DNA of 38,649 nt from Actinomadura kijaniata NBRC 14229. Its GTDB lineage: Bacteria; Actinomycetota; Actinomycetes; Streptosporangiales; Streptosporangiaceae. Below, one piece after another: positions 9,295-16,549 of the stretch. A program made the position numbers and the translations under genes. Where the stretch lies: the NCBI RefSeq assembly GCF_001552175.1, contig NZ_BCQR01000117.1:1-38649 (forward strand), written 5' to 3'. Position 1 is the first letter of the stretch; each line of letters starts with the position of its first letter. The notes beneath the pieces were generated by a model. That model was not told where the DNA came from. It saw only the letters and a list, made by a program, of their open reading frames with translations, and made no database searches.

Positions 9295-9405
9295 ATGCGG
9301 CGCTTCCTGATCATCTGGCTGTCCTTGGTGTTGATCTGCGTGGTCCTGGCCATAACGGCTGTGAGCTTGTTTGAGCACTGGGCTGAAGCTGGTGGACAGG
9401 GCTGA
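9295..9405 (+). CDS. Possible 36-residue single-pass membrane peptide
   Basis: ATG 9295 begins MRRFLIIWLSLVLICVVLAI and continues TAVSLFEHWAEAGGQG before a TGA. It has a basic N-terminus, about 20 hydrophobic residues and a short polar tail. A GGAG lies directly against the start, which is closer than usual. It ends one base before the convergent kinase-like fragment. It could be a real small membrane protein or toxin-like peptide, or a leftover 3' or 5' fragment. I do not recognise it. Confidence 0.35.
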   Translation: MRRFLIIWLSLVLICVVLAITAVSLFEHWAEAGGQG

Positions 9406-9755
9406 TCAGTTCAGGAGTCTGCGGAGGGTGGCGCGGGTCTGGTCGGCGAGGCTGACGGCTGCTCCGAGACGGTTGTCGATCGTGGCCGTCACTCCGGGAG
9501 GTGGGTCCTCGGTCAGGGTGCTGGCGTACTCGTCCCAGTGTGAGAGCTTCCACCGGTCGCGCGGGGCGTCACGGGTCTCGATGTACTCGTGCATGGTGCC
9601 GAGATCGCTGTTGATCCAGAGGGCGGCGATCTCCACGCCTCGGCCCTGGCAGCGGTGGGCGAAGCGTTCCAGCCATCCGGGGGTGTGCAACTCGGTGATG
9701 AACGGCGCCGCCAGGATCATCGACACGCCGGTGTCGATGTTGCCGTAGGCGGCGC
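9406..9755 (-). pseudogene. 3' fragment of a P-loop kinase-like gene
   Basis: The last about 115 codons read VSMILAAPFITELHTPGWLE, then a WINSDLGTMHEYIETRDAPRD segment, KLSHWDEY and a C-terminal TRATLRRLLN. The AAPF strand, the RDAxRDxWK lid-like motif and the closing helix resemble the C-terminal part of small nucleotide-kinase or antibiotic-phosphotransferase-like P-loop proteins. The Walker A half is missing because integrase sequence on the opposite strand begins at about 9756. It is therefore a fusion scar. The family call is an inference. Confidence 0.45.
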
Positions 9756-9756
9756 C

Positions 9757-10443
9757 AAGCGGCCCAAGTCCCGGCCGACCCAAGAACGAGCGGTCTGGAC
9801 CCCGGTCCAGCTCAAGACGTTCCTCGCCGCAATCCGGCGTCACCGGCTGTTCGCGTTCTACCACCTGGCGGCCTACACGGGCGCTCGCCGCGGGGAGCTG
9901 CTGCACCTGCGGTGGTCGGACGTCGACCTTGACGGGCTCAAGATCACGCTCAAGGGCTCGACCGGTGTGATCAACGGGGAGCGGGTCGAGGGGCCGACCA
10001 AGAACGGGTGGACCCGCGTGGTGACCATTGACCAGGAGACGGCGAACGTCCTCCGGGAGCACCGGAAGGCACAGGCCGCTGACAAGCTCCTCGTCGGCGA
10101 CAAGTGGCGCGGCGGCTCCGACGGCTACGTCTTCGCGACGGGCTGGGGAGATCCCATCCACCCCGACTCGGTCGGCTGGCTGATGACCAAGACCATCCGG
10201 GCCTACAACAACCCCAAGGACGGGCCGCGTCCGGCGGAACCGCTCCCCCATGCGCGGGTTCACGACCTTCGGCACGTCCACGCGACAACGCTGCTTCTCA
10301 ACGGCGTCCCCGTCCACGTGGTCGCCGCCCGGCTCGGGCACGCGGACCCGGCGATCACGCTGCGGGTCTACGCCCACGTCGTCAGGTCGGCGGCCGTCAC
10401 GGCGGCTGAGGTGTTCGCCAAGGCCATGGGTGAGGTCGCGTAG
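9757..10443 (+). pseudogene. N-terminally truncated tyrosine recombinase
   Basis: The catalytic domain is well kept. It has the helix AAYTGARRGELLHLRWSDVD with the first Arg, HDLRHVHATTLLLNG (HxxR box), ARLGHADPAIT and TLRVYAHV with the active Tyr, and it ends GEVA-stop at 10443. The N-terminal arm-binding and core-binding domains (about 150-200 residues) are missing: homology begins at about 9757, where a foreign kinase-like fragment abuts on the other strand. The open frame that continues upstream to 9589 is antisense to that fragment and carries no start. It lies 68 bases before att copy 2 and is probably the former integrase of element A. Confidence 0.85.
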
Positions 10444-10472
10444 GAGGCGCTGTTAGCAAAGGCGTTAGCAAG

Positions 10473-10503
10473 AAGGCCCCTTCCGATGATCGGAAGGGGC
10501 CTT
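10473..10503. terminator. Hairpin next to att copy 2
   Basis: A nearly perfect 31-base palindrome: AAGGCCCCTTCCGAT, G, ATCGGAAGGGGCCTT, followed by CTCTCT. It ends the integrase remnant and is shared with the 5934-5963 site. Confidence 0.75.
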
Positions 10504-10510
10504 CTCTCTG

Positions 10511-10554
10511 GGAGCCGCCTGTCGGAATCGAACCGACGACCTATTCATTACGAG
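10511..10554. repeat. att copy 2: 44-bp tRNA-Thr 3' fragment
   Basis: Identical to 5971-6014 and to 22407-22450. The terminator-proximal part differs over about seven bases (TCTCTCTG against CTGAGCT), so this copy came with a different element. It separates elements A and B. Confidence 0.9.
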
Positions 10555-10709
10555 CGACTTCCGACCATCCGAGAGAACGGCCACCATCACCCGAAACTGT
10601 CCTCCTGTGTACGCGTACAACCGCGCTCGTGCGCTCGCGTCGTCACCCAGTTGGTCACTCGTCGCCACGACACACGGCGGCGTGTTGCAGGGCACAAGCA
10701 CATGGCCGG

Positions 10710-10885
10710 TTAGCCGAGAAGCACGTCGCGATGTTCCAGGGGAAGGGTCAGGTAACCGGCCCCGCTGGGCGCGACTGGCTCGGTTGCAAGGATGTGCTCC
10801 ACGATCTCCCTGTCGAACGTGAAGTGCTTGTGGTGCCTCCCGGAGCTGGTGACGGTGTCTTCGTCGTTCGACTCGACCAGGTCAC
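10710..10885 (-). pseudogene. Duplicated tail fragment of the HTH/Nudix-like regulator
   Basis: The last 57 codons are collinear with the C-terminus of the 491-residue protein at 11994-13469, with 38 of 57 residues identical by eye (DLVESNDEDTVTSSG against DLVETNDEGTVASSG; LATEPVAPSGAG against LATEPFAPSGAG). The part above residue 434 of the full gene is not present; upstream, the frame has unrelated residues. It is the 3' remnant of a second copy, and the membrane-protein gene at 11012 occupies the place where its 5' part would be. Confidence 0.75.
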
Positions 10886-11011
10886 AGGAAACCAGAGGAC
10901 CGGCTACAGCACACGAGTAGCAGCCTGCCGCCCCGAAGGCAACCAAACTTGCTCGCGCCGCGTCGAACCTATGTCACCCGGCTTACATCCATACACATTT
11001 TAGGCGGAAAC

Positions 11012-11884
11012 TTGAATTTCAGTATACTGCAAAAGCCAGAAGCCCTAAGTGCCATAGTTTCATTTGCGGCATTCATTGTTTCATGTATTGCAATAAAATA
11101 CACTAGAGCACAGGTTAGGGCGGCAAAAACTCAAGCCAACGCAGCAATCGCTCAAGCTGAAGCCGCTCAAGAACAGGCCACCACGAGTTCGGCTTCTGCG
11201 AGAGAGTCAGCCAGATCGGCAAAGGCGACAGAGCTGACTCTGCTCCACGAGGCTCAAAATAGGCATAGAGAATTTCTTCCCCGCATAGCGATCGGCATCG
11301 AGAGGCCGTTTGAACACTTTCGCGTTCTAGATCTACAGGGGAATGAAGTCGAAAAAGAGGAGTTTGAACACTCTGAGCTTTGGCAATATGAAATCCACTC
11401 CACGGTAACCGGAATCCTTTTCAACGAGAGCGATCGATCCATTCTCGTCATGGGGGAAAAGCTACATGGAGGTAGGTCCAACCTCTGGGAAGAGGAGGTT
11501 TCGGAGCCAAAAATATTTGACGATAAAGGCTCATACATCCTAAAACCAGGCGGAGTGGCTCTTTTTGCCTTCAAAACATCATATTCAGTCGAAAACTATC
11601 GTGAATTCATTGAATCGAGGGCCGATGCAAACAGTAGCGAATTCCCCTGCCTGCCATATGCTGAATTCGTGGTAAATTATGCAAGTAACTATGATCATGA
11701 ATACAAATACTCCATGATCAAAGTTAGACTTGAACGCCCCCCAGTATTCCATTACACGGCCGGAGGGCGCGATGCGTATCGCCTGCTTGGGGGCAGGAGA
11801 CCTGACTATCGAATCATCAAGAAGGCGGACAGCTTTAGCTCATACGAGGAAGTTCTGCATGAGCTTAATAAAAGAAGACGATAG
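11012..11884 (+). CDS. Membrane-anchored coiled-coil protein, unrecognised
   Basis: About 290 residues from TTG 11012, which has TAGGCGGA just upstream; another in-frame TTG at 10949 would add 21 residues. A single transmembrane segment lies near residues 9-30 (LSAIVSFAAFIVSCIAIKYT). A strongly predicted coiled coil follows, rich in Ala, Gln and Glu (QANAAIAQAEAAQEQATTSS and on), to about residue 90. The C-terminal 200 residues (FLPRIAIGIERPFEHFRVL onward) look like a beta-rich soluble domain of no known family. It is AT-rich for this genome. The architecture recalls membrane-tethered sensors or effectors in phage-defence islands, but that is inference only. Confidence 0.65.
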   Translation: MNFSILQKPEALSAIVSFAAFIVSCIAIKYTRAQVRAAKTQANAAIAQAEAAQEQATTSSASARESARSAKATELTLLHEAQNRHREFLPRIAIGIERPFEHFRVLDLQGNEVEKEEFEHSELWQYEIHSTVTGILFNESDRSILVMGEKLHGGRSNLWEEEVSEPKIFDDKGSYILKPGGVALFAFKTSYSVENYREFIESRADANSSEFPCLPYAEFVVNYASNYDHEYKYSMIKVRLERPPVFHYTAGGRDAYRLLGGRRPDYRIIKKADSFSSYEEVLHELNKRRR

Positions 11885-11993
11885 AGGTCAGAGAAGCATT
11901 GATCCGTCGTGCGTGCAAACCGATGGGCCGCCATCAGCAAGCGAATCCGTCGCACAAGGCCGCCGCATACGGCCGTGCGGAGCGCACTCGTCA

Positions 11994-13469
11994 TCAACCC
12001 AGAATGGCGTCACGGTGCTCCCAGGCCAGCGCCAAGCACCCGGCCCCGCTCGGTGCGAACGGCTCCGTCGCGAGGAGATCGCTCACGGTCTCTCCATCGA
12101 ACGAGAAGTGTTCCCGGTGCTTACCCGAGCTGGCCACCGTGCCCTCATCGTTAGTCTCGACCAGGTCCCGGAAGACGTCGTCGAAGACGTCAGCGTCGAA
12201 GACCGCGACGGTCAGGACGTCGCCGACCATGTTGAGTGCGTCGATGCCTACGCCGAGGCAGTAGGCGCGGATTCGCCCGGAGTCGCGCGCGGCGTTCAAC
12301 GAACGGAACGGTTCGTCGCGCTGGTAGTCGATCGGGTCTCCGCTGCCGTCATGCTCCGGATTTCCTAGGAATTCCTCGCTGTACTCACGCGTCATGTTGC
12401 ACCAGAGATCACAGTCCGGCTCACCGTTGGCGGGCAGGATGGAAGCAGGCTGAAAAACTCCGGTCGGCATGACACTGAGCATCCCCCCAGCAATCGCGAC
12501 CTGATCCACGCCCCGACGAAGCAGCATGAAAGTAGAACCGGATTTGCTGCGTCGAATCGTCAGCGTGCTGATAGAGATCAGGAGAGGGAAGGTCTCCAGG
12601 TCAAACGGGTCGCGCAGCATCCGCCGGAACGGCAGGTTCTTCCACTGCGCACGCTCTTGATGAACGGCTCCGTTGCGGTCCAGGGTGGCGCACGCGAGTT
12701 CGTGAGCCAGGGATTCGCCCACGTCAATCATGTCGAAGTACCGCATGTGACCAAGCGTCAGGGCACCCCGGCCGCCCGTCTGATGAAAGTCGAGGAGCCG
12801 ATAACACACTCGGTTCTCAAAAAGACGCGGACTGTCCAAATCACGCATGGCGCGATGGTAGGTGTCGTACTGCTTTCCCGTGTTTGCTAGAGGTCGAATC
12901 GGTCGAGTCTCGTCCTGACGGCCGTTAACCGGCGGAGAAGTGGAATCCTTAAGCGTCAGCTCGATATTGCCGAGTTCGATCGGACTTTCAGGTCGCCAGT
13001 AGCTTGGAACAAGTAGACCTGTTTCGTCCAATCTGGAAGATGGCTCATAGAGTCCCATTGCCACGCGCGTCAGGTCGGCGCGATGCTGGTTCAGCATGCG
13101 CCGCATGCGGAGCCATTCATCTTGGCTTTCGGTGATGCGCATGTTTCCCCTCTCGTGCGGCCCGGCCTTGCCGAGCTGGCCGTCAGCCAAGCCTAGAAGA
13201 CGACGGCCATGGGGAGGGATGGCGAGTCCGTCAGCGAAGCGTTCGAAGAGGTCAAGGGCGGTCACCCTCCGCGTTCCGCGCTCCATCCCGCTGACGTGCG
13301 GCTGAGGGATGCCGACCAGCAGACTCACGTCAGTCTGGCTAGCTCCCGTCCACTTCCGGAAATGACGGATGACGGCACCCATGTCCCGGGTCATCAGAGC
13401 GTCTACGACCTCAGGCCGATCCCAAAACCCCGGCGGAGCCGACGGAGCCTGATCCCGAATGCCCACCAT
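11994..13469 (-). CDS. XRE-type regulator with Nudix-like C-terminal half
   Basis: 491 residues. A helix-turn-helix lies at about 29-75 (GAVIRHFRKWTGASQTDVSL with IPQPHVSGMERGTRRVT), followed by a linker. From about 296 to 440 the pattern is Nudix-like: strands LLISISTLTIRRS and TFMLLRRGV, a glycine turn AGGMLSVMPTG, then MTREYSEEFLG at 359-369, which resembles the REUxEExGU box with one extra residue (R361, E362, E365, E366). The upstream Gly/Glu of the Nudix box are not placed, so catalysis is doubtful; nucleotide sensing would fit. It lies leftward in element B, opposite to the replication operon. A palindrome sits in its promoter region. Confidence 0.7.
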   Translation of the reverse strand: MVGIRDQAPSAPPGFWDRPEVVDALMTRDMGAVIRHFRKWTGASQTDVSLLVGIPQPHVSGMERGTRRVTALDLFERFADGLAIPPHGRRLLGLADGQLGKAGPHERGNMRITESQDEWLRMRRMLNQHRADLTRVAMGLYEPSSRLDETGLLVPSYWRPESPIELGNIELTLKDSTSPPVNGRQDETRPIRPLANTGKQYDTYHRAMRDLDSPRLFENRVCYRLLDFHQTGGRGALTLGHMRYFDMIDVGESLAHELACATLDRNGAVHQERAQWKNLPFRRMLRDPFDLETFPLLISISTLTIRRSKSGSTFMLLRRGVDQVAIAGGMLSVMPTGVFQPASILPANGEPDCDLWCNMTREYSEEFLGNPEHDGSGDPIDYQRDEPFRSLNAARDSGRIRAYCLGVGIDALNMVGDVLTVAVFDADVFDDVFRDLVETNDEGTVASSGKHREHFSFDGETVSDLLATEPFAPSGAGCLALAWEHRDAILG

Positions 13470-13490
13470 GATCCCCTTGATCCAGCCGGA

Positions 13491-13510
13491 TATACCACCT
13501 CGGTATACCG
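13491..13510. promoter_or_regulatory. Palindromic operator candidate upstream of the XRE gene
   Basis: TATACC (13491-13496) is mirrored by GGTATA (13502-13507) with a five-base gap. CGGTATACCG at 13501-13510 is itself a ten-base palindrome. It lies 22-41 bases upstream of the XRE start, overlapping where its promoter should be. The neighbouring GntR-family protein or the XRE protein itself may bind. Confidence 0.5.
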
Positions 13511-13583
13511 CGGTGGGCTTTCAGCGGCTAGACCCGTAGCCGTCTCATGGTGTTCGTGAACGTTCTTCTGTGCTCGCGAACGG

Positions 13584-13925
13584 TTAGCGCTCAGCTTCAA
13601 GGCCCTCGACACGACGCCGCAGCTCCTGAAGCTGTTCTTCGAGAAGACTCACACGGCCCGCCAGGTCGTCACTCACTCCGATCGGCCGGTCAGGGTCGCG
13701 GACGAAGAACGCCCGGCCCTGCTGGGAGACGACAAGGCCGGCCTCCCGCAGCTCTCGGAGTGCGTTCTGAACGGTCTGAGGCGCGATCCCGTAGGCCGCC
13801 GCCAAGCTGCGGATCGAAGGCAACCGAGCCCCCGGCTCGAACTCCTTCGTGGTCTGAATCCGGTGCCGCAAGTCGTCGGCAACCTGCCGGTACGGCGGGC
13901 GCGGGTCGTTCGCATCGATGGCCAC
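13584..13925 (-). CDS. GntR-family winged-helix regulator
   Basis: 113 residues from GTG 13923-13925. The N-terminal 75 residues are a GntR winged helix (PPYRQVADDLRHRIQ, LPSIRSLAAAYGIAPQTVQN, LREAGLVVSQQGRAFFVRD). In place of a ligand domain there is a short leucine-heptad tail (LAGRVSLLEEQLQELRRRVE) that probably makes a dimer. Such short GntR proteins (KorSA-like) repress int, xis and rep genes in actinomycete integrative elements, so control of the divergent whiB operon is a reasonable inference. It sits 114 bases after the XRE start in the same leftward direction. Confidence 0.85.
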   Translation of the reverse strand: MAIDANDPRPPYRQVADDLRHRIQTTKEFEPGARLPSIRSLAAAYGIAPQTVQNALRELREAGLVVSQQGRAFFVRDPDRPIGVSDDLAGRVSLLEEQLQELRRRVEGLEAER

Positions 13926-14056
13926 GCACCCAGGTTAGGCCCACCTAGCGAAGCAGTCATGGAACGGCCTGTTGCGTACTAGCACAGTGGCATCTATGTT
14001 GGTACGTGCAAGCACAGGTGAACGTCCACGAACACCAGTGGACGCAAGAGGGCCCC

Positions 14057-14112
14057 AGCGGGTTGCCGCCCACTGAGGCCCGGAGAACGGCCCCGGTCGG
14101 TTGCCGCCGACC
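14057..14112 (+). promoter_or_regulatory. Two leader hairpins with identical TTGCCG loops
   Basis: AGCGGG-TTGCCG-CCCACT (14057-14074) and GGTCGG-TTGCCG-CCGACC (14095-14112) sit in tandem 36 bases upstream of the WhiB start. Each is preceded by GGCCCC. The matching loops suggest a duplicated RNA element in the leader, possibly an attenuator or a protein-binding RNA. Confidence 0.5.
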
Positions 14113-14147
14113 AAGACCAGCGCATCGGACGATTGGGAGTCCTCACG

Positions 14148-14477
14148 ATGCATCTTCACGTTATCTCGCCTGCTCAGAACGCGCCCAGCGAGGCGGACCG
14201 GCCTGTGTTGCGGCTGGTGGACACCGCCGCGTGCGCGGGGACCTCGCCGGAGCTGTGGGCCGGTCCGATCGACGGTGAGACGCTGATGGACTGGCGGGCC
14301 CGCACCGCGACCGCCACCACGATCTGCGCGAGCTGCCCGATCCGGACGCGCTGCCTGGCCACCGAGCTGGCGCGGCCGGTCGACCAGCAGCACGGAGTGC
14401 GCGGCGGGATGACCGCCGCGGCCCGGCGGCGGCTGGTCCGTCTCGGCACGGCCGTGCGTGGGGGGTGGGTGGCATGA
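14148..14477 (+). CDS. WhiB-like iron-sulfur regulator
   Basis: 109 residues from ATG 14148, with GGGAG upstream. Four cluster Cys are seen: C29 (TAACAGTSP), then C60-x2-C63-x5-C69 (ICASCPIRTRC). The GVRGGM beta-turn that defines the family is at 83-88, followed by an Arg-rich tail. Wbl proteins bind a 4Fe-4S cluster and usually act with a sigma factor. It overlaps the next gene by ATGA, and that gene has a sigma region-4-like part, which makes a partner relation attractive. It is probably the first gene of the element B replication operon, and an element-borne copy of a normally chromosomal developmental regulator type. Confidence 0.9.
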   Translation: MHLHVISPAQNAPSEADRPVLRLVDTAACAGTSPELWAGPIDGETLMDWRARTATATTICASCPIRTRCLATELARPVDQQHGVRGGMTAAARRRLVRLGTAVRGGWVA

Positions 14478-15517
14478 GTGTGCTGCCGCTCCGTGACTGG
14501 GTGGGGGCCGGTGCCGTTGGGGCGGCTGGCCCGGCCGCTGCCGAGCCGGTCCGGTTCGGCTACAGCGCTGCCGAACTGCACCAGCTCGCGCGTACCTGCG
14601 CGCTGAGCGGGCCCGGCCGCCCGGCGGCCCGGCTGAACGACGGCGACCGCTACGAAACCGCCTGGTTCTCCATCACCGAGCACCTGTTGACCGCCACCAC
14701 CGCGCCCAGCCAGATCGAGCTTCTGCAGGCCGGGTGGAACGGGCTGAGCCGGGCGGCGGCCGACGACAAACACACCCGTGGGGTGTACTCGCGCGGCGGG
14801 TCCTACACCGACCCGGCCAGCATGCGGAATTTCGTGCGGTACTGGATCTCCCCGCAGAGCCCGACCGAAGCGCCGTTCGTCACCGCCCTGGTGGACGCGC
14901 TGGCGGTGAATCAGATCATGGATGCGCTGACCGACGGGCAGCGTGAGGCGCTGTTGGCGCTGGCGGCCTACGACGACTACGCCCAAGCCGCCGCCAAGCT
15001 GGGTCTCAACCTCAAGGCGTTTCAGGCCCGGCTGAACGCCGCGCGGGAACGGGCGCTGGCGCTGTGGCACCAGCCCGAGACCCCGGCTCCGCGCAGGATC
15101 AACCGGCGCGCCTACCGGCGCACGCCCCGGCCCAACGTGGTGGCGGTTCTGACCCTGGAGGAGCTGCCCGGCACGCTGCTGCCGCACGTGCGGCAGATCT
15201 TCATCGACCAGCGCACCGAGCGGATGTTGCGGCGGGACTTGGTCGAGGCGCTGAGCGTCACACACCCCGAACTGTATGGCCAGTGGGACACGCGCGATCT
15301 GGCCTACGCGCTGCGCATGTGCGGAGTCCCCACGGTGGGGGTGGAGCTGCGTGCCCGCCAGACCGGCACCAAGCGGGTGGCCAACAACGGGTACCGGCTG
15401 GCCGACATCGAGGCCGTCCTGTCGCCCAACCTCCAGACGGCCGACCGTGACGTGGTCACCCTGGCGCTTCTGGAACGCCTGGAGCACCAGCGCCGCACCC
15501 AGCAGCCAGCGGCCTGA
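14474..15517 (+). CDS. Sigma-70 region-4-like DNA-binding protein
   Basis: 347 residues. The ATG overlaps the WhiB stop (ATGA). Residues 148-198 (LTDGQREALLALAAYDDYAQ, AAAKLGLNLKAFQARLNAAR) look like the region-4 helix-turn-helix of ECF sigma factors, which normally recognises the -35 element. The first 100 residues might be a distant region 2 (YSAAELHQLARTCALSG; ETAWFSITEHLLTA), but I see no clear -10 recognition helix. The last 150 residues (LEELPGTLLPHVRQIFIDQR and on) may be a separate domain for nucleic-acid contact. It may be the element's own transcription or replication regulator. It is not a standard sigma factor. Confidence 0.6.
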   Translation: MSVLPLRDWVGAGAVGAAGPAAAEPVRFGYSAAELHQLARTCALSGPGRPAARLNDGDRYETAWFSITEHLLTATTAPSQIELLQAGWNGLSRAAADDKHTRGVYSRGGSYTDPASMRNFVRYWISPQSPTEAPFVTALVDALAVNQIMDALTDGQREALLALAAYDDYAQAAAKLGLNLKAFQARLNAARERALALWHQPETPAPRRINRRAYRRTPRPNVVAVLTLEELPGTLLPHVRQIFIDQRTERMLRRDLVEALSVTHPELYGQWDTRDLAYALRMCGVPTVGVELRARQTGTKRVANNGYRLADIEAVLSPNLQTADRDVVTLALLERLEHQRRTQQPAA

Positions 15518-15524
15518 ACACGGA

Positions 15525-15552
15525 CCGGTACGTCACCGACGTCACGTACCGG
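15525..15552. promoter_or_regulatory. Intergenic hairpin
   Basis: CCGGTACGT (15525-15533) and ACGTACCGG (15544-15552) around a ten-base loop, between the sigma-like gene and the next ORF. It has no T-run, so a processing or attenuation site is more likely than a full terminator. Confidence 0.5.
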
Positions 15553-15582
15553 CCCGCTCCGAACCTCTCACCAGGAGGACAG

Positions 15583-16482
15583 ATGATCGAGATGCTGTTC
15601 TTGGGCGGTGCGGCGTTCTTCGGTAGCGCCCACGCCGTCCGCCAGTACCGCGCCAGCTATCCCAACGCCTACCGGGCCGGCCCCGCTGCGCGCGGCACCG
15701 GCCGCCGTACCGGTCGCTGCGGCACGGCGTTCTACGGGCGATATGAGCCGCCACCCTCGTTGCTGGTCAAGGCGTGGAACTCGGCCGGGGCCCCGGTCAC
15801 CAAGGAAACCCAGTTGGCCGACGCGGTGGCCGATCTGGGCGGCCGGGCGATCGGCAAGGCGGTGCGCGCCGGGGCCCGTCGCTGGCACCGCCCCACCTCC
15901 CGCGACCCCGAGCGCGGTCCCGGCCGGGGCCGACCGGCGAACGGTCCGACGGGTGGGCCGTCGAGCGGTCCCGGCCAGATCCCACCCCACCGCCCCGGTA
16001 CCCCGCCGCCGTCGTTCGGTGGCCCCGCCCCCAGCGGGGGCGCGGCCTGGCCGGTCCCGCACCACAACCCCACCGGTCGGCCGTCGTCACAGCCGGGCGC
16101 GTCGGCCAGGCCGACCGGTTCGGCCAGCGCGACGGGTCCGGGTGGGTCGGGGGCGCGGCAGCGGACCCGGTCGCGGGTATGGGCGACCGGTCCCCCGATC
16201 AACATGGACCCGCCTGCCAGCGACGTCGAGTTCCTGGAGACCGCCGAGGACCTTCAGCGCTTCTTGTTGGGCGTGGCGCACGCGGTCCAGGACTACACCG
16301 AGGAGGTAGTGACCCGGCGCATGCCCGCCGCCATCACCATCCCGCTGGAGGCCGTCGGCGACGACATGGTCGAAGCCTCGGCCGCCATCCAGCGCGCCGC
16401 GACCATGTTCGAAGTGATCTTCGAAGAAGCCATTGACCTGGCCGCCGCCGGGATCAAGTTCACCGGCGAGGACCCCGAATGA
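15583..16482 (+). CDS. Element B protein with Gly/Pro-rich linker
   Basis: 299 residues from ATG 15583, with an ideal AGGAGG site. A short hydrophobic N-terminus (MIEMLFLGGAAFFGSAHAVR) could anchor it in the membrane. A conserved-looking part to about residue 105 follows, then about 100 residues of Gly/Pro/Ser/Arg linker. The C-terminal helical domain (EFLETAEDLQRFLLGVAHAV, MVEASAAIQRAATMFEVIFE) is acidic and may form a coiled coil. I do not recognise a family. Its place between the sigma-like and RepA-like genes, and its layout, could suit a plasmid spread or partition helper; this is only context. Confidence 0.65.
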   Translation: MIEMLFLGGAAFFGSAHAVRQYRASYPNAYRAGPAARGTGRRTGRCGTAFYGRYEPPPSLLVKAWNSAGAPVTKETQLADAVADLGGRAIGKAVRAGARRWHRPTSRDPERGPGRGRPANGPTGGPSSGPGQIPPHRPGTPPPSFGGPAPSGGAAWPVPHHNPTGRPSSQPGASARPTGSASATGPGGSGARQRTRSRVWATGPPINMDPPASDVEFLETAEDLQRFLLGVAHAVQDYTEEVVTRRMPAAITIPLEAVGDDMVEASAAIQRAATMFEVIFEEAIDLAAAGIKFTGEDPE

Positions 16483-16549
16483 CCCCCGCTCCGTCGCCCT
16501 GCTCGGTCGCCCCGCCCCGCTTGCCTCGTGCCCGGAAGGACTCCCGGTC

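Larger units (their letters stand above)
5948..10554. mobile_element. Element A: decayed integrative element in tRNA-Thr
   Basis: The element is bounded by the tRNA-fragment copies at 5948-6015 and 10511-10554. It has an integrase remnant just inside the right copy, the arrangement expected if attP carries int immediately beside the core. Its contents are an acidic small protein, an HNH protein, a truncated DUF5131 gene, a small membrane ORF and a kinase-like 3' fragment. There is no replication gene and no intact integrase, so it is probably not mobile by itself. The exact crossover base is not determinable here. Confidence 0.7.

Noticed and set aside
9589..9756. Upstream extension of the integrase remnant
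   Set aside because: It is antisense to the kinase-like fragment, has no start with a ribosome site, and has none of the arm-binding features of an integrase.
10710..10885. A stand-alone small gene
   Set aside because: Collinear with only the last 57 residues of the regulator at 11994-13469 and without its own start, so it is a fragment.
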